Shown: positions 55,858 to 64,000, counted from the first letter of the stretch. The stretch is 64,000 bases of DNA from Roseateles depolymerans (GCF_003387155.1 NZ_QUMT01000003.1:186001-250000), one strand, 5' to 3'. Made by a program: numbers and translations. The notes: generated by a model from the sequence alone, not told the origin.

Positions 55858-56933
55858 TGAAAAAACCTCCGCATCGCCAGCCCGCAGGCCGTCAGGTAGG
55901 CCGGTGCCTCGCGGCGCAGCTTGTTTTCACGCACTGCAGAGCCCAGCACCATGTTTTCAAAAGGATTCACCACCATGCAGGCGAATCCGGTCAATTCGGT
56001 CACGCGTTCCTTCAGGCCCGGAAGCGTTGCAGTTCCGCCGGCCAGCATCACGTAGTGCACCTTATGGTGGGGCGTGCTGGTGAAGAAATACTGCAATGCG
56101 CGACCGATTTCCTGCGACAAACTGTCGACAAAAGGATTGAGCACTTGGGTCTCATAGTCCTCCGGCAATTCGCCGCTGAGTTTCTTTTGTTCGGCTTCCT
56201 CGAATGAGAAACCGTATTGGCGAGAAATCAGCATGGTGAGCTGGGAACCGCCAAAGGCTTGATCCCGGTCATACAGCATTTCATCGTCACGCAGCACCTT
56301 GAGGCTGGTCGTGTCGGCGCCAATTTCGAACAGTGCAACGAGGGCGTCCTTGCCTTCATTGGGCAGGGTCTCGACCAGGCGCCCCATCGCCATGCGCGAG
56401 GCATGGGACTCGATGTCCAGCACCACCGGACGCAGACCAGCCGCCTCAGCCAGGGCCTGGCGGTCCTGCACACGGTCCTTGCGCGACGCGGCAATCAGCA
56501 CTTCCACGTCGCCCACCGACGTCGGGCTGGGCCCGATCACGCAGAAGTCCAGACTCACCTCATCGAGCGAGAACGGAATGTATTGATTGGCCTCGGCTTC
56601 GACCTGAAGCTCCAGCTCTTCTTCACGCAGGCCCGCAGGCAGCATGATCTTCTTGGTGATGACAGCGGACTGCGGCATGGCCAGCGCGGCATGCCGCGTC
56701 TTGCTGCCGCTGCGCGTCACGACCCGGCGCACAGCCTCGGCGACCTCATCGAATTTCTCGATTTGACCGTCGGTAATCCATCCCTTTTCAAAAGGCTCCG
56801 TGGCAAAACGTTCAAGAACGTATTCCCCACTCGCGTTTTGACTCAACTCCACAAGCTTGACGCTGGACGATGAAATGTCCAGGCCAATCATGGGCGGATG
56901 GGTGCGTCCCAGTAGTACGTCCAACAACCCCAT
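55854..56933 (-). CDS. pilM: Type IV pilus actin-like protein PilM
   Basis: PilM is the cytoplasmic actin-fold ring that binds the N-terminus of PilN and connects to PilB/PilC. The 359-residue product has the phosphate-1 motif IGLDISSSSVKLVEL (about 16-30), FEIGADTTSLKVL as phosphate-2, and AGGTATLPGLKERV near the adenosine site. The start MGLLDVLLGR at 56933 is chosen over a 9-residue extension. It is the first gene of pilMNOPQ-aroK-aroB-dgt and is divergent from mrcA. Confidence 0.94.
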   Translation of the reverse strand: MGLLDVLLGRTHPPMIGLDISSSSVKLVELSQNASGEYVLERFATEPFEKGWITDGQIEKFDEVAEAVRRVVTRSGSKTRHAALAMPQSAVITKKIMLPAGLREEELELQVEAEANQYIPFSLDEVSLDFCVIGPSPTSVGDVEVLIAASRKDRVQDRQALAEAAGLRPVVLDIESHASRMAMGRLVETLPNEGKDALVALFEIGADTTSLKVLRDDEMLYDRDQAFGGSQLTMLISRQYGFSFEEAEQKKLSGELPEDYETQVLNPFVDSLSQEIGRALQYFFTSTPHHKVHYVMLAGGTATLPGLKERVTELTGFACMVVNPFENMVLGSAVRENKLRREAPAYLTACGLAMRRFFQ

Positions 56934-57036
56934 GATGCGTTCCCCCAACGCGCCGCACACTGCGCCGGTTTGTTAATAAGTTACTTGAATGCTAGCAGCA
57001 AAGCCTTTGATGCCCCAAGGCAAAGCAGTCACAGCA

Positions 57037-57058
57037 CGTAACACCGCGTTGCGTAACA
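57037..57058. repeat. Direct CGTAACA repeats in the pilM/mrcA spacer
   Basis: CGTAACA at 57037-57043 and 57052-57058, spaced 15 bases start to start (1.4 helical turns). This could be paired sites for a regulator of the pil operon; no known factor is recognised. Confidence 0.35.
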
Positions 57059-57168
57059 TACACGCCACGAAAGGGTGCCAAAAGCCGGAAATGTGCCCAG
57101 AAAGCGTGCGCATGCGCGCAGGGTCGCTGTTCGCCTCGGTCAGCCATTCGATGACCGACGCGGCTTCC

Positions 57169-57174
57169 TATAAT
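57169..57174 (+). promoter_or_regulatory. Consensus -10 element for mrcA
   Basis: A perfect TATAAT lies 63 bases before the mrcA ATG. The -35 is weak: TTCGAT at 57147-57152 with 16-base spacing is the best candidate. Confidence 0.5.
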
Positions 57175-57237
57175 CGCCGCAAGCGGCCGGATTCGCACCC
57201 GTACAGCCCCTGATGGGGAGCGGGTGGGCACGCAAAA

Positions 57238-59676
57238 ATGCACACTTTGGTCATGCCCGCGAAGAAAACCTCCGACGACTCCCCCGACTCCCCCTCCTCC
57301 TCTTTTTCCGCCGACCCGCGGGATCGCGGACCACAAGGGCGCAAGAAGCCACGCACAACCCAGCGGCATTGGCTGCTGCGCGCGCTCGGATGGCTGTTCG
57401 GACTGTTACTTGCAGGCGTGCTTTCTGTGGCTTTGTTGGCAGGCATGGCCCTGGCCATGGCCTATCCCAGCCTTCCCGACATCAGCGGCCTGACCGACTA
57501 CCAGCCCAAGCTGCCGCTGCGGGTGATGTCGGCCGATGGCCAGTTGCTCGGGGAGTACGGCGAGGAGCGGCGCTCCTACTCCAACATCCGCGACATCCCC
57601 AAGGTGATGCAGGACGCGGTGCTGGCCATTGAGGACGCACGCTTTTATCAGCACGGCGGGGTGGACTACCTGGGGGTGATCCGGGCGGGCCTGGCCAATG
57701 TGGGGGAGTCCAAGAGTCAGGGGGCCTCCACCATCACCATGCAGGTGGCTCGCAACTTCTATCTCTCCACCGAGAAGACCTTCACCCGCAAGATCTACGA
57801 GATCCTGCTGGCCCTGAAGATCGAAAGCGCGCTGCCCAAGGAGAAGATCCTTGAGATCTACATGAACCAGATCTTCCTGGGGCACCGGGCCTACGGCTTT
57901 GCCGCCGCCAGCGAGGTCTACTTTGGCAAGCCGATGAAAGACCTGTCGATTGCCGAGGCCGCCATGCTCGCCGGGTTGCCAAAAGCACCATCTGCTTACA
58001 ACCCGATCAACAATCCCCGCCGCGCGACGTTGCGCCAGCAATACATCATCGACCGGATGCTGGAGATGGGCTTCATCAGCCCCGACCAGCATGCGCAGGC
58101 CAAGGCCGAGAAGCTGCGCATCCGCCCGCCCCAGGACACGGTCAGCCATGCCGAGTACGTCGCGGAGCTGGCCCGGCAGCTGATCTTCAGCCAGTACGGC
58201 GAAGAAGCCTACACACGCGGCCTGAACGTCTACCTGACGCTGAAGTCGGACGAACAGGAACGGGCATACCGGGCCTTGCGTCGCGGCATCATGGATTTCG
58301 AACGTCGCCAGGTCTATCGCGGCCCTGAGGCCTATGTCGATCTGCCCGGCGATCCCAAGGAGCTGGACACCCGCATCGCCGAGGCGTTGAGCGACCACCC
58401 CGCCAATGACGAACTGCTCGCGGCCGTCGTGCTCGAGGCCGACCCCAAGAAGGTGGTGGCGGCCCTCCAAAGTGGCGAGAGCATCACCATCACGGGCGAA
58501 GGCCTCAAGCCGGCCACGTCCGGCCTGTCGGACAAGGGGAATCCCAAGACCCGCATCCGGCGCGGCGCCGTCATCCGGGTGATCAAGCTCACCCGCAACA
58601 ACAAGGAAGAGTGGACCATCACGCAGTTGCCGGAAGTGGAAGGGGCGATGGTGGCGCTCAATCCGCGAGACGGCAGCGTGCGCGCCCTGGTGGGCGGCTT
58701 CGACTACAACAAGAACAAGTTCAACCACGTCACGCAGGCCTGGCGCCAGCCGGGCTCCAGCTTCAAGCCCTTCATCTATTCGGCAGCGCTGGAGAAGGGC
58801 TTCAATGGCGCCACCGTGGTGAACGACGCCCCGCTGTTCTTCGACGCCAGCACCACCGGCAGCCAGCCGTGGGAGCCGAAGAACTACGACGGCACCTTCG
58901 ACGGCCCCATGCCGCTGCGGCGGGCCTTGGCCAAGTCGAAGAACATGGTGTCCATCCGCGTGCTGCAGTCCATCGGCGTGAAGTATGCGCAGGACTGGAT
59001 CACCCGCTTCGGCTTTGATGCCGACAAGCATCCCGCCTACCTCACCATGGCGCTGGGCGCCGGCTCGGTCACGCCGATGCAGATGGCGCAGGCCTATTCA
59101 GTGTTTGCCAACGGCGGCTACCGCGTCGGCCCTGCGCTGGTGCAGCGCATCACCGACCATCAGGGCCGCCTGCTCTATCAGGCCGTTCCCAAGACCCTGG
59201 ACGAAAGCCAGCGCGCCATCGACCCGCGCAATGCATTCCTGATGGACAGCCTGCTGCAGGAGGTGGCGCGCAGCGGCACCGCGGCACGGACCCAGGCCAC
59301 GCTCAAGCGACCGGACCTCTACGGCAAGACCGGCACGACCAACGACTCGATGGATGCCTGGTTCGCCGGGTTCCAGCCGGATCTGGTGTCGGTGGTGTGG
59401 ATCGGCTATGACCAGCCTCGCAAGCTGGGGGATCGCGAAACCGGCGGTGGCCTGGCCTTGCCGGTCTGGATCGAGTTCATGCAGTACGCGCTGCGCAATA
59501 CGCCGGTGGCCGAGATTCCGCCGCCCGCGACGGGCGTGACGAATGTGAATGGCGAGTGGTACTACGACGAGTTCGCCGAGAACCAGGGCGTTCGCGCGCT
59601 GACCGGGGATGAGCATGTGCCGGCGTCCGGCAGCGAGGATGAGAAGAAGAGCATCCTCGATCTGTTCAAGCGCTGA
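57238..59676 (+). CDS. mrcA: Penicillin-binding protein 1A
   Basis: This is a bifunctional class A PBP of 812 residues. A basic, Ser/Pro-rich cytoplasmic N-terminus leads to one membrane helix (about 47-75). The glycosyltransferase domain has the catalytic Glu132 in LAIEDARFYQHGGVD, with GASTITMQVARN and LEIYMNQIFLGHRAYG. The transpeptidase domain has SSFK (Ser507-Lys510), SKN (567-569) and KTGTT (697-701). An OB-like insert lies at about 370-450. An in-frame ATG five codons in (57253) is an alternative start. A divergent pilM neighbour is the conserved arrangement in proteobacteria. Confidence 0.95.
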   Translation: MHTLVMPAKKTSDDSPDSPSSSFSADPRDRGPQGRKKPRTTQRHWLLRALGWLFGLLLAGVLSVALLAGMALAMAYPSLPDISGLTDYQPKLPLRVMSADGQLLGEYGEERRSYSNIRDIPKVMQDAVLAIEDARFYQHGGVDYLGVIRAGLANVGESKSQGASTITMQVARNFYLSTEKTFTRKIYEILLALKIESALPKEKILEIYMNQIFLGHRAYGFAAASEVYFGKPMKDLSIAEAAMLAGLPKAPSAYNPINNPRRATLRQQYIIDRMLEMGFISPDQHAQAKAEKLRIRPPQDTVSHAEYVAELARQLIFSQYGEEAYTRGLNVYLTLKSDEQERAYRALRRGIMDFERRQVYRGPEAYVDLPGDPKELDTRIAEALSDHPANDELLAAVVLEADPKKVVAALQSGESITITGEGLKPATSGLSDKGNPKTRIRRGAVIRVIKLTRNNKEEWTITQLPEVEGAMVALNPRDGSVRALVGGFDYNKNKFNHVTQAWRQPGSSFKPFIYSAALEKGFNGATVVNDAPLFFDASTTGSQPWEPKNYDGTFDGPMPLRRALAKSKNMVSIRVLQSIGVKYAQDWITRFGFDADKHPAYLTMALGAGSVTPMQMAQAYSVFANGGYRVGPALVQRITDHQGRLLYQAVPKTLDESQRAIDPRNAFLMDSLLQEVARSGTAARTQATLKRPDLYGKTGTTNDSMDAWFAGFQPDLVSVVWIGYDQPRKLGDRETGGGLALPVWIEFMQYALRNTPVAEIPPPATGVTNVNGEWYYDEFAENQGVRALTGDEHVPASGSEDEKKSILDLFKR

Positions 59677-59690
59677 CGACGGGGCTGGTG

Positions 59691-59714
59691 CTGCGCAGTC
59701 CGGACGCTGCGCAG
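59691..59714. terminator. Hairpin between convergent mrcA and cyaY
   Basis: CTGCGCAG occurs at 59691-59698 and 59707-59714. The octamer is its own inverse complement, so the two copies pair to an 8-bp stem with an 8-base loop. A third partial copy (GCTGCGCGG) follows at about 59727. No T-run is present, so terminator function is only possible. Confidence 0.4.
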
Positions 59715-59736
59715 ACGAAGCAGGCGCTGCGCGGGT

Positions 59737-60090
59737 TCAGCCGCCCGTCACGCGCAACTGCTTGCCGCCGTGGAAGCTGATTTCCTGCGACAGCCGCTCG
59801 AAGAACTCCACCCCGTCCTTGGTATCCAGCCAGCGGCCATCCACGAACTTGAAGTGATAACCCCCGCGGCGGCTGGCCAGCCAGAGTTCCTGCAGCGGCG
59901 GCTGGGTGTTCACCACGATCTTGCTGCGGTCCTGGAACTGCAGCTCCAGCAGGCCCCCGGTGCGCTGCGGATCGATGTCGATGCAGTCCTCTTCCAGCCA
60001 TTCATCGGCTTGCCGTTCGATGCTGGCCAGCACGGCGGCGGTGCGGGCGTCGTAGTCGACATCGGAAAGGGGCGTGGCAATGACGGTCAT
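59737..60090 (-). CDS. cyaY: Iron-sulfur cluster assembly protein CyaY (frataxin)
   Basis: CyaY is the bacterial frataxin, an iron-binding regulator of IscS activity. The 117-residue product has the acidic N-terminal helix (DVDYDARTAAVLASIERQADEWLEED, about 9-34) and the beta-sheet core with IVVNTQPPLQELWLASRRGGYHFKFVDGRWLDTKDG, a clear signature. The start MTVIATPLSDVDY at 60090 is chosen; a 95-residue extension runs through lptM on the other strand. It is divergent from lptM with start codons 28 bases apart. Confidence 0.94.
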   Translation of the reverse strand: MTVIATPLSDVDYDARTAAVLASIERQADEWLEEDCIDIDPQRTGGLLELQFQDRSKIVVNTQPPLQELWLASRRGGYHFKFVDGRWLDTKDGVEFFERLSQEISFHGGKQLRVTGG

Positions 60091-60118
60091 GGGTCGCGAA
60101 CTCGCTAGACTGGCGTGC

Positions 60119-60451
60119 ATGGAACAAACGAAGACCCGAAGTGTAGGCGCCCCTGCGCACCGCTCCCAGCCAACCGGCGGCAAGGCCCTGATGGGCTTGA
60201 TGTTGTCGCTGGCGGTCATGGGCGCCATGGCCCTGACGGCCTGCGGCCAGAAGCGTCCCCTGCAGTTGCCGCCGGCCAAGACCTCCGGCACGGGCGGCGC
60301 CGCGCCCTCGAACACGCCGGCCAACACGTCGGTCAACACATCGGTCAACGCGCCGGCCGCCCTGCCCATCGGCACACCTGCCGAAACCCCGGCCCCGCGG
60401 GCTCAGCCCGCATCGGCACCGGCCAGCGCCACGATCGCTCCCCAGCGATAA
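60119..60451 (+). CDS. lptM: LPS translocon maturation lipoprotein LptM
   Basis: A small lipoprotein (110 residues) with lipobox LTAC (39-42, Cys42) followed at once by GQKRPLQLPP, the diagnostic LptM/YifL sequence that mimics lipopolysaccharide during LptD maturation. The N-region before the hydrophobic part is long (about 22 residues). After the conserved core comes a Pro/Ala/Thr tail that includes four 12-bp repeats (60311-60358). The divergent cyaY-lptM pair is conserved, but the usual next gene lysA is absent: an ABC transporter converges from the other side. Confidence 0.85.
   Translation: MEQTKTRSVGAPAHRSQPTGGKALMGLMLSLAVMGAMALTACGQKRPLQLPPAKTSGTGGAAPSNTPANTSVNTSVNAPAALPIGTPAETPAPRAQPASAPASATIAPQR
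60311..60358 (+). repeat. 12-bp coding minisatellite in lptM
   Basis: Four 12-base units, AACACGCCGGCC, AACACGTCGGTC, AACACATCGGTC and AACGCGCCGGCC, encode NTPANTSVNTSVNAPA in the tail of LptM. Confidence 0.8.
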
Positions 60452-60472
60452 AACGCGCCAGCTCCGCCCGCG

Positions 60473-61522
60473 TCAAATCCGCCCTTCCTCCACCGCATGG
60501 CAGGCGACCCGCACGCCATGCAGGCTCAGCAGCGCCGGCCGCTCCTGCTGGCAGCGTGCATTCGCATGCGGGCAGCGGGGGTGGAAGCTGCATCCGCTGG
60601 GCGGATTCAGCGGATTGGGCACCTCGCCGCGCACCGGCGTGCGGGCACGGCCCGTCATGTGAATGTCGGGAATGGCATCCAGCAGCATGCGGGTGTAGGG
60701 ATGCCGCGGCGTTGCAAACAACGTGCGCTTGTCCGCCTGCTCCACCAATCGGCCCAGGTACATCACCCCGACCTGGTCCGCCACATGCCGCACCACCGCC
60801 AGGTTGTGCGAGATGAACAGATAGGTGAGCCCGCGCTGGCGCTGCAGGTCCTTCATGATGTTGAGCACCTGGGCCTGCACGGAGACATCCAGCGCGGACG
60901 TCGGCTCATCACACACCAGGAACTCGGGCTGGGTCGCCAGGGCGCGGGCAATCGAGATGCGCTGGCGCTGGCCGCCGGAAAACTGGTGCGGGAACTTGCC
61001 GGCATCGGCCGGCGACAAGCCCACGGACTGCAACAGCTCCGCCACCCGGGCGCGCAGCCCCGGCCCATCCGTCACCAGGCCATGCTCCCGCAGCGGCTCG
61101 GCAACGATGTCCTGCACCTTCCAGCGCGGATTCAGGCTGGCATAGGGATCCTGGAAGATCATCTGCATGCGGCGCCGCAGCGTCTGCGCCTGGGGGCCGG
61201 CCAGGGTGGCGGCGATGTCCGCGCCATCGAACTGCACCTGTCCGCCGGACGGTGTGTACAGCCCCACCAGCAGTCGCGCCACCGTGCTCTTGCCGCAACC
61301 GGACTCGCCCACCAGCGCCAGGGTGGTGCCGCGTGGAATCTGGAAGCTCACACCATCGACCGCATGCACGTACTGGCGCGGCCGGCGCTCGATCACCCGG
61401 TTGAGCCAGGGGGCCGAGACATCGAAGGTCTTGGCCAGGTCCCGCACTTCCACCAGCGGTGGGCCCGCAGGGGGCACCACCGGGCGGGCGGCGTCGGAAG
61501 GGGTGGTCGTCACAACACTCAT
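60473..61522 (-). CDS. Oligopeptide/dipeptide ABC transporter ATP-binding protein (DppF/OppF-like)
   Basis: The 349-residue ATPase has Walker [10 protein letters not shown], the Q-loop [14 protein letters not shown], the signature [15 protein letters not shown] and Walker [14 protein letters not shown]. The C-terminal oligo_HPY region includes PHP-type text and the cysteines [18 protein letters not shown], which in relatives bind an Fe-S cluster or metal. The ATP subunit pair energises peptide uptake; the true substrate is unknown. It is 24 bases after the preceding ATPase gene and ends 21 bases from lptM, converging without a visible terminator. Confidence 0.9.
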   Translation of the reverse strand: MSVVTTTPSDAARPVVPPAGPPLVEVRDLAKTFDVSAPWLNRVIERRPRQYVHAVDGVSFQIPRGTTLALVGESGCGKSTVARLLVGLYTPSGGQVQFDGADIAATLAGPQAQTLRRRMQMIFQDPYASLNPRWKVQDIVAEPLREHGLVTDGPGLRARVAELLQSVGLSPADAGKFPHQFSGGQRQRISIARALATQPEFLVCDEPTSALDVSVQAQVLNIMKDLQRQRGLTYLFISHNLAVVRHVADQVGVMYLGRLVEQADKRTLFATPRHPYTRMLLDAIPDIHMTGRARTPVRGEVPNPLNPPSGCSFHPRCPHANARCQQERPALLSLHGVRVACHAVEEGRI

Positions 61523-61546
61523 GTCAGGATGTCCTTGCGCCGCGGG

Positions 61547-62548
61547 TCAGGCGACCTGGCCCGCTTCAGCGGTGGCGGCACGAGCCTGCCGGTCATGCAG
61601 CCAGCAGGCCGCCGAGGTGGCCGTGGCCGGCATCAGTTCGGGTCGCTGCTGAAGGCAACGGTCGAACGCCCGGGGGCAGCGCGGATGGAAGGCACACCCC
61701 GACGGAATGGCAGTGAGGCGGGGCATCGCGCCGTCGATCTGCAGCAGGCGGTCCCGGTCCTCGTCCATGGCGGGAATCGAGCCCATCAGGCCGACGGTGT
61801 AGGGATGGCCGGGCCGGTGGATCACTTCCTGCACCGGTCCGATCTCGGCAATGCGGCCCGCGTACATCACGGCCACGCGGTCGCAGGTCTCGGCGATCAC
61901 GCCCATGTCGTGCGTCACCAGCATCACCGCCGCGCCCTGCTCCCGGCAGACCCGCTTGAGCAGCGCAATGATCTGCGCCTGGATGGACACGTCCAGCGCG
62001 GTGGTCGGCTCATCGGCCACGATCAGCTTGGGATTCGCAGCCAGCGCCAGGGCAATCACCACCCGCTGTCGCATGCCGCCGGAGAATTGGTGCGGATACT
62101 GGTCCACTCGGGCTTCCGGCGCCGGAATGCCGGTGGCTGCCAGCAGTTCCACGGCCCGCGCACGGGCCTGCTTCGGGGTCAGTCGCAAGTGGGTGGTGAT
62201 GGTCTCCACCAGTTGGCGCCCGACGGTGTAGAGCGGATTCAGCGAGGTCAGCGGGTCCTGGAAGATGGCGCCGATCTGGCGGCCTCGCACCTGACGCATC
62301 TGGTCCTGGCTGAGCTGGTCGATACGGCGTCCTTCCAGCAGGATCTCGCCACTGGCAATGCGCCCAGGCGGCTCCAGAAGGCCGATGATGGCCGCACCCG
62401 TCAGCGACTTGCCGGCGCCGGACTCTCCGACCACGCCCAGCACCTCCCCGGGGGCGATGTCGAAGGACACATCATCCAGCGCCACCAGCGTGCCATGGCG
62501 GGTGGGGAACTCGACCCGCAGATGGCGGACTTCAAGCAAGGCAGTCAT
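61547..62548 (-). CDS. Oligopeptide/dipeptide ABC transporter ATP-binding protein (DppD/OppD-like)
   Basis: The 333-residue ATPase has Walker A GESGAGKSL, the Q-loop IGAIFQDPLTSLNP, the signature FSGGMRQRVVIALAL, Walker B LIVADEPTTALDVS and H-loop VTHDMG. The C-terminal motif GCAFHPRCPRAFDRC matches the oligo_HPY domain. It pairs with the next ATPase and the upstream permease; 15 bases separate it from the permease gene. Confidence 0.9.
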   Translation of the reverse strand: MTALLEVRHLRVEFPTRHGTLVALDDVSFDIAPGEVLGVVGESGAGKSLTGAAIIGLLEPPGRIASGEILLEGRRIDQLSQDQMRQVRGRQIGAIFQDPLTSLNPLYTVGRQLVETITTHLRLTPKQARARAVELLAATGIPAPEARVDQYPHQFSGGMRQRVVIALALAANPKLIVADEPTTALDVSIQAQIIALLKRVCREQGAAVMLVTHDMGVIAETCDRVAVMYAGRIAEIGPVQEVIHRPGHPYTVGLMGSIPAMDEDRDRLLQIDGAMPRLTAIPSGCAFHPRCPRAFDRCLQQRPELMPATATSAACWLHDRQARAATAEAGQVA

Positions 62549-62563
62549 CTCGCGGCTCCGGCC

Positions 62564-63532
62564 TCAGCGCAAACGGGGGTTGAGGGCATCACGCAGCCAG
62601 TCCCCCAGCAGGTTGATGGACAGGGCAATCATCACCAGCATGACGCTGGGCCAGATGGTGATCCACCATTCCCCGGAATACAGGAAGTCGCTGCCGATGC
62701 GGATCAGCGTGCCCAGCGACGGCGTGGTCGGCGGCACGCCCACGCCCAGGAAGGACAGCGTGGCCTCGATCAGGATGGCCGAGGCCACCTGCAGCGTCAG
62801 CAGCACCAGCACCGGGCCGGTGACGTTGGGCAGCACGTGGCGCCACATGATGGCCATGGGCTTCACGCCGATCACGCGGGCCGCCTGCACATATTCCTTG
62901 TTGCGCTCCACAAGGGTGGAGCCGCGCACCGTGCGGGCGTACTGCACCCAGCCGGTGAGCGAGATGGCCAGCACCAGCACCAGGAAGGCCAGCGTGCCAT
63001 GGGTGTCCGGCAGCACCACGCGGCCAATGCCATCCACCAGCAGCGCCACGAGAATGGCGGGGAAGGACAGCATCACATCGCAGATGCGCATGATGAGACC
63101 GTCCACCCGGCCGCCGACAAAGCCAGCCAGCAGCCCCAGCCCGACGCCGATCACCATCGACAGCAGCACCGAGGCCACGCCCACCACCAGCGAGATCCGG
63201 GCGCCATACATGATGGCGGAGAGCAGGTCGCGGCCCTGGTCGTCCGTGCCCAGCCAATACTTGCTGCTGCCGCCCTCGACCCAGGCGGGGGGCAGGCGTG
63301 CATCCATCAGGTCCACCGCCGTCAGGTCGAAGGGATCATGCGGCGCCACCCAGGGCGCAAACACGGCGCAGACCAGGCAGATGAGGGCCACCAAAGCGGC
63401 CAGCATGGCCACTGGGGAGCGGGTGAATGAATGCCAGACGTCCCCCTGGAAGAATCGGCGCAGCGGTCCGGGCGAGGACGCCACCGGAGGCGGGACGGCA
63501 GGGGGCATCGGCGGCGGAGAGGACAGGCTCAT
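62564..63532 (-). CDS. Oligopeptide/dipeptide ABC transporter permease (DppC/OppC-like)
   Basis: The 322-residue BPD-type inner membrane permease has a cytoplasmic Pro/Ser-rich N-terminus, a first helix (about 43-63), PFDLTAVDLMDARLPPAW and GTDDQGRDLLSAIMYGARISL (the OppC signature), and the EAA loop YVQAARVIGVKPMAIMWRHVLPN. About six membrane helices are visible. The partner DppB-like permease and the solute-binding protein are not in this window; the gene directly upstream is a peptidase, so they would lie beyond it or elsewhere. Confidence 0.92.
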   Translation of the reverse strand: MSLSSPPPMPPAVPPPVASSPGPLRRFFQGDVWHSFTRSPVAMLAALVALICLVCAVFAPWVAPHDPFDLTAVDLMDARLPPAWVEGGSSKYWLGTDDQGRDLLSAIMYGARISLVVGVASVLLSMVIGVGLGLLAGFVGGRVDGLIMRICDVMLSFPAILVALLVDGIGRVVLPDTHGTLAFLVLVLAISLTGWVQYARTVRGSTLVERNKEYVQAARVIGVKPMAIMWRHVLPNVTGPVLVLLTLQVASAILIEATLSFLGVGVPPTTPSLGTLIRIGSDFLYSGEWWITIWPSVMLVMIALSINLLGDWLRDALNPRLR

Positions 63533-63585
63533 GAAGCGGATACTTTGGGGTCGTTGCGGCGTGGGACGAATCGTCAGGCGGCGGG

Positions 63586-64000
63586 TCAGGGGTTTTCCAG
63601 CGGCAGGCCCTGCTCCACCAGGCTGGCGAAGAGCGCAGCGCCCAGCGGCAGGATCTCGTCATTGAAGTCATAGCGCGGCTGGTGCAACCCGCACGGGCCC
63701 CCCTGCCCCAGTCGCAGATAGGCGCCGGGGCGCGCCTGCAGCATGAAGGCGAAGTCCTCGGAGCCCATGCTCGGCGGCAGCTCGTCGTCCACATGTTCCG
63801 CGCCGACCAGCCAGCGGGACACTCGCACCGCAAAGTCGGCCTCGCGGGCGCTGTTGATGGTGGCAGGGTACAGGCGCTGGTAGTCCACCTTCGCGCTGGC
63901 GCCGAAGCCCAGGGCCACGGACTCCACCATCCGGGTCAGCCGCTCTTCCAGCAGTTGCTGCACCTCGGGCTTGAAGCTGCGCACCGTACCGGTGAGCTGG
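63586..64000 (-). CDS. M20-family amidohydrolase/peptidase, C-terminal part (cut by window edge)
   Basis: The last about 137 codons of an M20D amidohydrolase (hippurate hydrolase/aminoacylase type); the 5' part lies beyond 64000. Visible features are LTGTVRSFKPEVQQLLEERL from the lid-to-catalytic return, the PPSMGSEDFAFMLQARPGAYLRLG block and the C-terminal metal-ligand His in GLHQPRYDFNDEILPLGA. It is probably a metal-dependent deacylase of N-acyl amino acids or short peptides, which fits its place 53 bases upstream of the peptide transporter genes. The frame is open to the edge with no internal stop. Confidence 0.87.
   Translation of the reverse strand, partial: QLTGTVRSFKPEVQQLLEERLTRMVESVALGFGASAKVDYQRLYPATINSAREADFAVRVSRWLVGAEHVDDELPPSMGSEDFAFMLQARPGAYLRLGQGGPCGLHQPRYDFNDEILPLGAALFASLVEQGLPLENP

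Larger units (their letters stand above)
56934..57237. other. Divergent pilM / mrcA spacer
   Basis: A 304-base region without a gene. It holds an AT-rich patch next to pilM (GTTAATAAGTTACTTG, 56973-56988) that may carry the pilM -10, a pair of direct CGTAACA repeats 15 bases apart (57037-57058), and a perfect TATAAT at 57169-57174 pointing toward mrcA. Confidence 0.5.

Noticed and set aside
60497-63430. 977-residue plus-strand frame antisense to the ABC transporter genes
   Set aside because: Spans three genes on the minus strand that each have complete ABC motifs.

Overview
The window is about 64 kb of GC-rich bacterial chromosome with dense, mostly co-oriented genes and no rRNA or tRNA that I can see. 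It opens with a photosynthesis gene cluster in the order bchF-N-B-H-L-M, lhaA, puhA-B-C, acsF, puhE. That order, together with the type IV pilus, pilM-Q/aroKB/dgt and zwf/hexR neighbourhoods, points to a phototrophic betaproteobacterium of the Burkholderiales (Rubrivivax/Roseateles type). The taxon is inferred from gene order and protein character, not from a marker gene.

Layout. 1-14.5 kb: bacteriochlorophyll and reaction-centre operon, plus strand, with most junctions overlapping or a few bases apart. 14.5-16.7 kb: a TPR/O-GlcNAc-transferase-like protein and, divergent from pilB, a small membrane-anchored glutaredoxin-like protein. 17.1-22.9 kb: pilB-pilC-pilD-coaE-zapD-yacG. 23.0-28.9 kb: central carbon genes, with tal-pgi-HAD phosphatase on the minus strand and zwf-hexR divergent from them around a palindrome that fits a HexR operator. 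28.9-33.3 kb: the Mla phospholipid transport operon mlaFEDACB (minus). 33.5-40.7 kb: the minor pilin operon pilE-fimT-pilV-W-X-pilY1 (plus), preceded by an exact TGTGA-N6-TCACA site. 40.9-47.3 kb: glutamate synthase gltBD (minus). 47.3-48.7 kb: an accessory patch with a REP-type (RAYT) transposase, diverged 82-bp repeats, a 27-bp inverted repeat and heptanucleotide arrays. 48.7-56.9 kb: pilMNOPQ-aroK-aroB-dgt (minus). 57.2-60.5 kb: mrcA, cyaY, lptM. 60.5-64 kb: an oligopeptide-type ABC transporter with an M20 peptidase cut by the window edge.

How the genes work together. The first operon encodes the dark-operative protochlorophyllide reductase (BchL with BchN/B), Mg-chelatase large subunit (BchH), methyltransferase (BchM), the oxygen-dependent cyclase (AcsF) and the 3-vinyl hydratase (BchF), plus the H subunit and assembly factors of the reaction centre. 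Three separate loci supply nearly a whole type IVa pilus: motor and peptidase (pilBCD), minor pilins and tip protein (pilE-fimT-VWX-Y1), and the alignment complex and secretin (pilMNOPQ). No retraction ATPase and no obvious major pilin gene are in the window.

Nothing here is clearly a new defence or mobile system. The most unusual material is repeat biology. Several genes end inside short tandem arrays that run on downstream (units of 11, 12 and 8 bp). Three coding linkers carry frame-preserving 12-bp repeats. The RAYT patch carries a REPIN-like inverted repeat. Other points worth a look are a possible leaderless bchF transcript under a palindrome, the HexR and CRP/Vfr-type sites, and a cysteine-free MlaA.
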